Under the pieces are notes generated by a model. The model was not told the DNA's origin. It did not search any database and saw only the letters and a program-made list of their open reading frames with translations. This document shows positions 1 through 6,074 of a stretch of DNA of 34,988 bases, in pieces. Each line of letters begins with the position of its first letter. Within the stretch, counting starts at the first letter, position 1. The translations under genes were made by a program, and so were the position numbers. Origin of the DNA: Hyphomicrobiales bacterium. Its GTDB lineage: Bacteria; Pseudomonadota; Alphaproteobacteria; Rhizobiales; Rhizobiaceae. Location of the stretch: the NCBI GenBank assembly GCA_900467745.1, contig UBQW01000055.1:1-34988 (forward strand), in the 5' to 3' direction.

Positions 1-873
1 AAGACGCTCGCGGCAGCCGCGAAAATCGGCGGCGACGTGCATGTGCTGGTCGCCGGCAAGGGCGCCAAGCCCGCAGCCGATGCCGCCGCCAAGCTCTCCG
101 GCGTCTCCAAGGTCCTGCTCGCCGAAAGCGACGAGCTTGCCAACAATCTGGCCGAGCCGCTGGCCGACCTGATCGTTTCGCTGGCAGCCGGCTACGACAC
201 AATCATCTCGGCCGCCACCTCGGTCGGCAAGAACGTCCTGCCGCGCGTGGCAGCGCTTCTCGACGTCGCCCAGGTCTCCGAGATCATCGAGGTCGTCTCG
301 GCCGACACCTTCAAGCGCCCGATCTACGCCGGCAACGCCATCCAGACGGTGCAGTCGACCGACGCCAAGAAGGTCATCACCGTCCGCACGGCGTCCTTCG
401 CCGCTGCCCCTGAAGGCGGCTCGGCTTCGGTCGAGGCGATCCCCGCCGTTTCCGATCCGGGTCTCTCGACCTTCGTCAAGGATGCGCTGTCGACCTCCGA
501 CCGTCCGGAACTGACATCCGCCAAGATCATCATCTCCGGCGGCCGCGCGCTGGGTTCCTCGGAGAAGTTCCAGGAAGTCATCCTGCCGGTTGCAGACAAG
601 CTCGGTGCCGCCGTTGGCGCCTCGCGCGCCGCCGTCGATGCCGGCTACGCGCCGAATGACTGGCAGGTCGGCCAGACCGGCAAGGTGGTCGCACCCGATC
701 TCTACATCGCCTGCGGCATCTCTGGCGCCATCCAGCATCTGGCCGGCATGAAGGATTCGAAGGTGATCGTCGCGATCAACAAGGACGAGGAAGCACCGAT
801 CTTCCAGGTCGCCGACTTCGGCCTCGTCGCCGATCTCTTCGACGCGCTCCCCGAGCTGCAGAAGGCTCTCTAA
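1..873 (+). CDS. etfA: Electron transfer flavoprotein alpha subunit, 5'-truncated by the window edge
   Basis: The reading frame is open from base 1, giving 290 residues; the family is usually near 310, so only about 20 N-terminal residues are missing. EtfA pairs with EtfB and binds FAD. The heterodimer carries electrons from acyl-CoA and other dehydrogenases to ETF-ubiquinone oxidoreductase. The C-terminal FAD domain is clear: the W-Q-V-G-Q-T-G segment (about residues 221-227) and the family signature L-Y-I-A-C-G-I-S-G-A-I-Q-H-L just after it, then N-K-D and the A-P-I-F-Q-V-A-D-F-G stretch. etfB is expected just upstream, outside the window. A hairpin followed by T residues lies about 110 bp after the stop. 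The next gene, a 3-hydroxybutyryl-CoA dehydrogenase, suits a role in fatty-acid or butyrate oxidation. Confidence 0.96.
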   Translation, partial: KTLAAAAKIGGDVHVLVAGKGAKPAADAAAKLSGVSKVLLAESDELANNLAEPLADLIVSLAAGYDTIISAATSVGKNVLPRVAALLDVAQVSEIIEVVSADTFKRPIYAGNAIQTVQSTDAKKVITVRTASFAAAPEGGSASVEAIPAVSDPGLSTFVKDALSTSDRPELTSAKIIISGGRALGSSEKFQEVILPVADKLGAAVGASRAAVDAGYAPNDWQVGQTGKVVAPDLYIACGISGAIQHLAGMKDSKVIVAINKDEEAPIFQVADFGLVADLFDALPELQKAL

Positions 874-978
874 GTCGGTGGATGCCCGGTTTCGCATGCG
901 GCGCCGGGCTTCCATGATCGCCTGTCATCTTTCGCACATGCGAGCGACTGGAAAATTATCTTTTTAGGGGCTACTACT

Positions 979-1009
979 GCTGCCGGGCGATCATTCGTCC
1001 GGCAGTTTT
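979..1009 (+). terminator. Probable rho-independent terminator after etfA
   Basis: Arms ctgccgg (980-986) and ccggcag (999-1005) form a 7-bp stem with a 12-nt loop, directly followed by tttt. It lies between etfA and the hydroxybutyryl-CoA dehydrogenase gene, so it may end etfA mRNA or lower read-through into hbdA. A second, weaker stem (gcccgg 884-889 with ccgggc 904-909) lies closer to the etfA stop. Confidence 0.55.
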
Positions 1010-1060
1010 GTTGAATAGGTACGGCAATCGCGGGGGCGAAGGCCGAGCAGGGGTGTGGAG

Positions 1061-1942
1061 ATGACTGCGGTGTTCAAGACAATCGGAATTATCGGCGCGG
1101 GCCAGATGGGTTGCGGCATCGCGCAGGTTTCGGCTAGCGCAGGCTACAAGGTCCACATCTACGATCTCACCCAGGATCGCATCGAGCGCGGGCTGGCCAC
1201 CATCAACGGCAACCTCGCCCGCCACGTCACCAGCGGCAAGATGACCGACGAGGAGCGCTCAAGCACGCTCTCCTTGATATCGGGCTCCGCCGACATCAAC
1301 GACCTCGCCTCCTCCGATCTGGTCATCGAGGCAGCGACCGAGGACGAAAGCGTCAAGCGCAAGATCTACGCCACGGTCTGTCCGGTCCTGAAGCCGGAAG
1401 CGATCATCGCCACCAACACCTCTTCTCTTTCGATCACCCGCCTGGCATCCGCCACCGACCGCCCCGAGCGCTTCATGGGCATCCATTTCATGAACCCGGT
1501 GCCTGTCATGAAGCTGGTCGAACTAGTGCGCGGGATCGCAACCGAAGAGACCACCTTCAAGAAGGCCCGCGAATTCGTCGCCTCGCTCGAAAAGACCGTC
1601 ACCGTCGCCGAAGACTTCCCGGCCTTCATCGTCAATCGCATCCTGCTGCCGATGATCAACGAGGCGATCTACACGCTCTACGAAGGCGTCGGCACCGTCG
1701 ATGCCATCGACACCGCCATGAAACTCGGCGCCAACCACCCCATGGGCCCGCTGCAACTCGCCGACTTCATCGGCCTCGACACCTGCCTGTCGATCATGCA
1801 GGTGCTGCATGACGGCCTGGCCGACAGCAAATACCGCCCTTGCCCGCTGCTGGTGAAGTATGTCGAAGCAGGCTGGCTGGGGCGCAAGTCGGGCCGTGGG
1901 TTCTATGATTATCGTGGTGAGGTTCCGGTTCCGACGCGGTAG
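1061..1942 (+). CDS. hbdA: 3-hydroxybutyryl-CoA dehydrogenase
   Basis: This 293-residue protein oxidises 3-hydroxyacyl-CoA (typically 3-hydroxybutyryl-CoA) to the 3-keto form with NAD(P). It has the two-domain 3HCDH layout: an N-terminal Rossmann fold with G-A-G-Q-M-G at 12-17, then the helical C-terminal domain. The family's catalytic set fits by spacing: Ser121, His142 in the H-F-M-N-P segment, Glu154 and Asn192. The length is the family norm for single-domain bacterial enzymes. I chose ATG 1061 because an AGGGG run ends about 7 nt upstream; an in-frame GTG at 1055 would add two residues. It follows etfA on the same strand, which fits shared use in fatty-acid, butyrate or polyhydroxybutyrate metabolism, but a terminator-like hairpin lies between them. 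Confidence 0.93.
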   Translation: MTAVFKTIGIIGAGQMGCGIAQVSASAGYKVHIYDLTQDRIERGLATINGNLARHVTSGKMTDEERSSTLSLISGSADINDLASSDLVIEAATEDESVKRKIYATVCPVLKPEAIIATNTSSLSITRLASATDRPERFMGIHFMNPVPVMKLVELVRGIATEETTFKKAREFVASLEKTVTVAEDFPAFIVNRILLPMINEAIYTLYEGVGTVDAIDTAMKLGANHPMGPLQLADFIGLDTCLSIMQVLHDGLADSKYRPCPLLVKYVEAGWLGRKSGRGFYDYRGEVPVPTR

Positions 1943-1949
1943 GGTTTGC

Positions 1950-2146
1950 TCCGAGCCCGGAGCCCCCTCATCCGCCTGCCGGCACCTTCTCCCCGTTGGG
2001 GAGAAGAGACTTTGGGGCGGGCCGCTCGATCCGCCATAAGCGAAATTTCTTTCAAGGTTTGAGAAGGGCAAAACGCCCACCACCTGCCCCTTCTCCCCAG
2101 CGGGGAGAAGTGCCGGAGCGCAGCGAGGCGATGAGGGGGCCACAGG
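1950..2146. repeat. RIME-like palindromic intergenic repeat, two inverted halves
   Basis: The left half (1950-2009) reads gagcccggagccccctcat, then ccggcacc and the hairpin ttctcccc/ggggagaa. The right half (2087-2142) carries ttctcccc/ggggagaa and ends gatgagggggc, the inverse of the left end. Related copies are at 18956-19020, 19066-19128 and 34931-34988. The structure resembles the rhizobial intergenic mosaic elements (RIME); that family assignment is from memory. It fills the gap between two convergent genes and could fold into a long hairpin in either transcript. Confidence 0.75.
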
Positions 2147-2178
2147 CGCAAACGCCGCGGCTACCCCCAAAAAAAACA

Positions 2179-2841
2179 CTAAATCCCCACAGCCCCCTTG
2201 ATCAGCGCCTTGGCATCCGCGCTATCCCAGGCCGCCGGGCCGTTCATCGCCGAGATCAGGCACCCCTTGTCGTCGATCAGCAACGTCACCGGCAGACCGA
2301 ACGCCAGCCCCTGCTTCTTCAGCCCGTTGAACACCGCGATCGTGTCGTCGCGGTAAAGCTTCAGCGCATCGACGCCGGTCTCCGATAAAAACGTCTTCGG
2401 CTTCTCGTCGTCGCCGGTGTCGATGTTGACGGGCACCACCTGGAACTTGTCGCTGCCGAGTTCCTTCTCCAGCGCGTTCAAGGCCGGCATTTCCTCGCGG
2501 CAGGGCACGCACCATGTCGCCCAGAGATTGAAGAGCACCGTCTTGCCGGCGAAGTGGTCGAGCGTCATCGGCTTGCCGTCGGCATCCTTGAAGGCGATCG
2601 AGGTCATCCGGACCGGCTGTTCGGGCGCCACCATGGCGGCCACCTCGCCCTTCAGGAAGGGCTTGATGCGGGTCGCGATGTCCTTCGTGGCCTTGCATTC
2701 GCCCGCCGCCATATCGGCGCCGCCATTGCCAGACCCCGTCTCCTTAATGTAAACCGCTGCCGCACCGGCAATAATGCCTGCGACGACCGCGATCCCGATC
2801 AGTTTCAGGGATGGCAGGCGCAAGGGCGTTCTTGTTGTCAT
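2179..2841 (-). CDS. tlpA: Membrane-anchored TlpA-type thiol:disulfide oxidoreductase
   Basis: This 220-residue protein has a short cytoplasmic N-terminus, one membrane helix at about 14-32 and a periplasmic thioredoxin-like domain. The active site is W-C-V-P-C (Cys111, Cys114), followed by R-E-E-M-P as is usual for TlpA/ResA proteins, with cis-Pro184 in G-L-P-V-T. Two further cysteines, Cys49 and Cys194, lie at the same spacing from each other and from the active site as the structural disulfide I recall for Bradyrhizobium TlpA. TlpA keeps copper-centre cysteines reduced during cytochrome oxidase assembly; that role is inferred from the family. ATG 2841 has GGAG 6 nt upstream. The gene is divergent from argH, with only 42 bp between the starts. 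Confidence 0.92.
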   Translation of the reverse strand: MTTRTPLRLPSLKLIGIAVVAGIIAGAAAVYIKETGSGNGGADMAAGECKATKDIATRIKPFLKGEVAAMVAPEQPVRMTSIAFKDADGKPMTLDHFAGKTVLFNLWATWCVPCREEMPALNALEKELGSDKFQVVPVNIDTGDDEKPKTFLSETGVDALKLYRDDTIAVFNGLKKQGLAFGLPVTLLIDDKGCLISAMNGPAAWDSADAKALIKGAVGI

Positions 2842-2883
2842 TTCATTCTCCCGGACACGCGTTCTTCAAGGCAGGCATCTTTC
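2842..2883. promoter_or_regulatory. Short divergent region between tlpA and argH
   Basis: Only 42 bp separate the tlpA and argH start codons, so each promoter must overlap the other gene's leader or coding start. The tlpA side carries a GGAG ribosome binding site. I see no convincing -35/-10 pair. Confidence 0.4.
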
Positions 2884-4284
2884 ATGGCCGACAGCACGGA
2901 CACCAAATCCTCCAACCAGATGTGGGGCGGACGTTTCGCTTCCGGCCCAGATGCGATCATGGAGGAGATAAATGCCTCGATCGGTTTCGACAAGAAGCTG
3001 TTTGCGCAGGATATTCGCGGATCGATCGCCCACGCCACCATGCTCGCCCACCAGGCTATCATTTCGGCCGATGATAAGGACAAGATCGTCGAAGGGCTAA
3101 ACACGATCCTGTCAGAGATCGAGAGCGGCAACTTCGAATTCTCGCGCAAGCTGGAAGACATTCACATGAATGTCGAGGCGCGCTTGGCGACGCTGATCGG
3201 CCCGGCCGCCGGCCGCCTGCACACCGCCCGCTCGCGCAACGACCAGGTAGCGCTCGATTTCCGCCTCTGGGTGAAGGAAGAGCTGCAGAAGACCGAACAG
3301 CTGCTGACCAGCCTGATCGCGGCCTTCCTCGACCGCGCCGAAGAGCATGCCGATACCGTCATGCCCGGTTTCACGCATCTGCAGACCGCCCAGCCGGTCA
3401 CCTTCGGCCATCATTGCATGGCCTATGTCGAGATGTTCGGCCGCGACCGCTCGCGCGTGCGCCACGCCATCGAGCATCTGGACGAGAGCCCGATCGGCTC
3501 GGCTGCCCTTGCCGGCACCGGCTATCCGATCGACCGCCACATGACGGCCAAGGCGCTCGGCTTCCGCGAGCCGACCCGCAATTCGATCGACACCGTTTCC
3601 GATCGCGACTTCGCCATCGAGTTCCTGGCGCTGGCCGCGATCTGCGCCATGCACCTGTCGCGTCTGGCTGAAGAGATCGTCATCTGGTCGACGCCGCAGT
3701 TCGGCTTCGTGCGCCTGTCGGATGCTTTCTCCACCGGCTCCTCGATCATGCCGCAGAAGAAGAACCCCGATGCCGCCGAACTGGTGCGCGCCAAGACCGG
3801 CCGCATCAACGGCTCGCTGATCGCGCTGTTGACGATCATGAAGGGTCTGCCGCTCGCCTATTCCAAGGACATGCAGGAAGACAAGGAACAGGTCTTCGAT
3901 GCCGCCGAAAGCCTGGAGCTCGCCATCGCCGCGATGACCGGCATGGTCCGCGACCTGACCATCAACACCGAGCGCATGAAGGCTGCCGCCGGCACTGGGT
4001 ATTCGACCGCGACCGACCTCGCCGACTGGCTGGTGCGCGAGGCGGGTCTGCCCTTCCGCGATGCCCACCATGTGACCGGCCGCGCCGTGGCGCTGGCCGA
4101 AAGCAAGGGCTGCGATCTCTCCGACCTGTCGCTCGCCGATCTGCAGGCGATCAACGCCGCCATCACGGACAAGGTTTACGACGTCTTGACCGTCGAGGCC
4201 TCGGTCGCCAGCCGCAAGAGCTTCGGCGGCACCGCACCGTCGGAAGTCAGGAAGCAGATCGCCTACTGGCGCGCCCGCAACTGA
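2884..4284 (+). CDS. argH: Argininosuccinate lyase
   Basis: ArgH splits argininosuccinate into arginine and fumarate, the last step of arginine synthesis, as a cytosolic homotetramer of the fumarase/aspartase superfamily. The 466-residue length is the family norm. Conserved blocks appear in order: M-W-G-G-R-F near the N-terminus, H-T-A-R-S-R-N-D (113-120), the T-H pair at 164-165 with L-Q-T-A-Q-P after it, and the superfamily signature G-S-S-I-M-P-Q-K-K-N-P-D (285-296) containing the catalytic serine loop. The frame stays open upstream to 2554 but there runs antisense through tlpA; ATG 2884 is where homology starts (M-A-D-S-T-D). It begins the conserved series argH, LptM-like lipoprotein, lysA, DUF4175. 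Confidence 0.97.
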   Translation: MADSTDTKSSNQMWGGRFASGPDAIMEEINASIGFDKKLFAQDIRGSIAHATMLAHQAIISADDKDKIVEGLNTILSEIESGNFEFSRKLEDIHMNVEARLATLIGPAAGRLHTARSRNDQVALDFRLWVKEELQKTEQLLTSLIAAFLDRAEEHADTVMPGFTHLQTAQPVTFGHHCMAYVEMFGRDRSRVRHAIEHLDESPIGSAALAGTGYPIDRHMTAKALGFREPTRNSIDTVSDRDFAIEFLALAAICAMHLSRLAEEIVIWSTPQFGFVRLSDAFSTGSSIMPQKKNPDAAELVRAKTGRINGSLIALLTIMKGLPLAYSKDMQEDKEQVFDAAESLELAIAAMTGMVRDLTINTERMKAAAGTGYSTATDLADWLVREAGLPFRDAHHVTGRAVALAESKGCDLSDLSLADLQAINAAITDKVYDVLTVEASVASRKSFGGTAPSEVRKQIAYWRARN

Positions 4285-4420
4285 TCCCGAAACGGGCGGA
4301 GCGCAACCCGCTTCGCCCCTTCGATTTCGCAAAGCGCGAGACCTCAACAATCAGGGTGCACAAGGCGGATAAACTTCGCTATGAAGGTGTCCATCCGTGC
4401 CGCTTCCCAAGAGGAATTCC

Positions 4421-4615
4421 ATGCAGACCAGCTTCCCGCAGATCATCCGCCTGACGGTCGTTTTCGCCGTGATCGGCCTTGCCGTCGCCGGATGCGGGCG
4501 CAAGGGCGACCTCGATCCGCCGAGCGTGCAGGCAACGAAGGAGGGCGACTCGTCCAAACCGACGCAGCAGCCCGGTGTCAAGGACCGCCACTTCTTCCTC
4601 GATCCTCTTCTGTAA
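4421..4615 (+). CDS. lptM: LptM (YifL)-like small lipoprotein
   Basis: This is a 64-residue lipoprotein precursor. A hydrophobic signal segment ends in the lipobox V-A-G-C with lipidated Cys25, immediately followed by G-R-K-G-D-L, the short family signature seen in YifL/LptM proteins. The rest is a polar, proline-containing tail. In Escherichia coli LptM helps oxidative maturation of the LPS translocon LptD/LptE in the outer membrane; a similar role here is inferred. ATG 4421 has GAGG 6 nt upstream; an in-frame ATG at 4397 would add eight residues ahead of the signal peptide and has no such site. The stop is 12 nt before lysA, so the two are likely co-transcribed. LptM-like genes sit beside lysA or dapF in many proteobacteria. 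Confidence 0.8.
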   Translation: MQTSFPQIIRLTVVFAVIGLAVAGCGRKGDLDPPSVQATKEGDSSKPTQQPGVKDRHFFLDPLL

Positions 4616-4627
4616 CAGGCGACTAAA

Positions 4628-5896
4628 GTGAACCATTTCGAGTATCGCGACGGCATCCTCTACGCCGAGAACGTTCCCGTTCCCGAGATTGCCAAGGCCG
4701 TCGGCACGCCATTCTACGTCTATTCCACGGCAACGCTCGAGCGCCACTACAAGGTCTTCTCGCAGGCCTTCAGCGATGTCGACTCGATGGTCTGCTACGC
4801 CATGAAGGCCAATTCGAACCAGGCCGTCCTGAAGACGCTCGGCAATCTCGGCGCCGGCATCGATGTCGTCTCCGAAGGCGAGCTGCGCCGCGCGCTGGCA
4901 GCCGGCATCCCGGCCAACCGCATCATGTTCTCCGGCGTCGGCAAGACCGCCCACGAGATGGATTATGCGCTTGAGGCCGGCATCTACTGCTTCAACGTCG
5001 AATCCGAGCCCGAGCTCGAGATCCTCAACCAGCGCGCCGTCAAGGCCGGCAAGAAGGCGCCCGTCTCCTTCCGCATCAATCCCGATGTCGACGCCCGCAC
5101 GCACGCCAAGATCTCGACCGGCAAGAAGGAAAACAAGTTCGGCATTTCCTGGGAACGCGCCCGCGCCGTCTACGCCCGCGCCGCCACCTTGCCCGGTATC
5201 GAAGCCACCGGCATCGACATGCATATCGGCAGCCAGATCACCGAGCTGCAGCCCTTCGACGACGCCTTCAAGCTGCTGCGCGAGCTGGTCAGCACGCTGC
5301 GCGCCGATGGCCACGACATCCACCATGTCGACATCGGCGGCGGTCTCGGCATTCCCTACAAGGACGACAACAACCCGCCGCCGCTGCCCGACGCCTATGC
5401 CGCGATCGTCAAGAACCAGCTGCGCGAGCTCGGCTGCAAGATCGTCATGGAGCCCGGCCGCCTGATCGTCGGCAATGCCGGCATCCTGGTGACCGAAGTG
5501 CTCTACGTGAAGGACGGCGGCGAAAAGACCTTCGTCATCGTCGACGGCGCCATGAACGACCTCATCCGCCCGACGCTCTACGAGGCCTATCACGAGATCC
5601 GCCCCGTGGTGATCTCGGCCGCCAACGCGCCGCGCATCAAGGCCGATGTCGTCGGCCCTGTTTGCGAGACCGGCGACTACCTGGCGCTCGACCGCGAAAT
5701 GGCAATGCCGAAATCGGGCGATCTCTTCGCCGTCAGCTCCGCAGGAGGCTATGGCGCGGTACAGGCCGGCACTTACAACAGCCGCCTTCTGGTGCCAGAA
5801 GTGCTGGTCAAGGGCAGCGATTTCCACGTTATCCGCCCGCGCCGGACCTATGAAGAGCTGATCGCGCTCGACAGCGTCCCCGCCTGGCTCGACTGA
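4628..5896 (+). CDS. lysA: Diaminopimelate decarboxylase
   Basis: LysA removes CO2 from meso-diaminopimelate to give lysine, the final step of the DAP pathway. The protein (422 residues) is a fold-type III PLP enzyme with an alanine-racemase-like barrel and a C-terminal beta domain. Lys60 in Y-A-M-K-A-N-S-N binds PLP. Other family motifs are H-I-G-S-Q, the glycine-rich phosphate-binding G-G-G-L-G-I, E-P-G-R, and C-E-T-G-D with the cysteine and acid that complete the active site at the dimer interface. It starts with GTG; no ATG fits the N-terminal homology. It lies 12 nt after the LptM-like gene. A perfect 11-bp inverted repeat lies just after the stop. Confidence 0.97.
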   Translation: MNHFEYRDGILYAENVPVPEIAKAVGTPFYVYSTATLERHYKVFSQAFSDVDSMVCYAMKANSNQAVLKTLGNLGAGIDVVSEGELRRALAAGIPANRIMFSGVGKTAHEMDYALEAGIYCFNVESEPELEILNQRAVKAGKKAPVSFRINPDVDARTHAKISTGKKENKFGISWERARAVYARAATLPGIEATGIDMHIGSQITELQPFDDAFKLLRELVSTLRADGHDIHHVDIGGGLGIPYKDDNNPPPLPDAYAAIVKNQLRELGCKIVMEPGRLIVGNAGILVTEVLYVKDGGEKTFVIVDGAMNDLIRPTLYEAYHEIRPVVISAANAPRIKADVVGPVCETGDYLALDREMAMPKSGDLFAVSSAGGYGAVQAGTYNSRLLVPEVLVKGSDFHVIRPRRTYEELIALDSVPAWLD

Positions 5897-5914
5897 TCAA
5901 CGGCAATCACTTTT

Positions 5915-5969
5915 TGGCGAAGACGCGGGAAAAACCGGCATTGACCGGCCCCTGCCCTCGTCTTCGCCA
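5915..5969. repeat. Perfect 11-bp inverted repeat after lysA
   Basis: Arms tggcgaagacg (5915-5925) and cgtcttcgcca (5959-5969) are exact complements, with a 33-nt spacer holding two ccgg boxes. There is no T run after the right arm on the + strand (ttttt lies before the left arm instead), so it is not a classical terminator; an RNA stability element or protein site is equally possible. Confidence 0.5.
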
Positions 5970-6074
5970 CAAAGAATGTTATCCTTTCCGCATGTCAACT
6001 TGCCCGGTCGCCGCCGCGCAAGCCCTCTCTGCCCTTTAACGCCAGGCCCTTAACGCCAGATCGCGGAGACCGGA

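Noticed and set aside
1950..2146. CRISPR-like or insertion-sequence origin of the repeated blocks
   Set aside because: The repeats are palindromic, occur one or two per locus, have no regular spacers and no transposase nearby.
2554..2883. 5' extension of argH to 2554
   Set aside because: It overlaps tlpA on the opposite strand for nearly its whole length, and ArgH homology begins at 2884.
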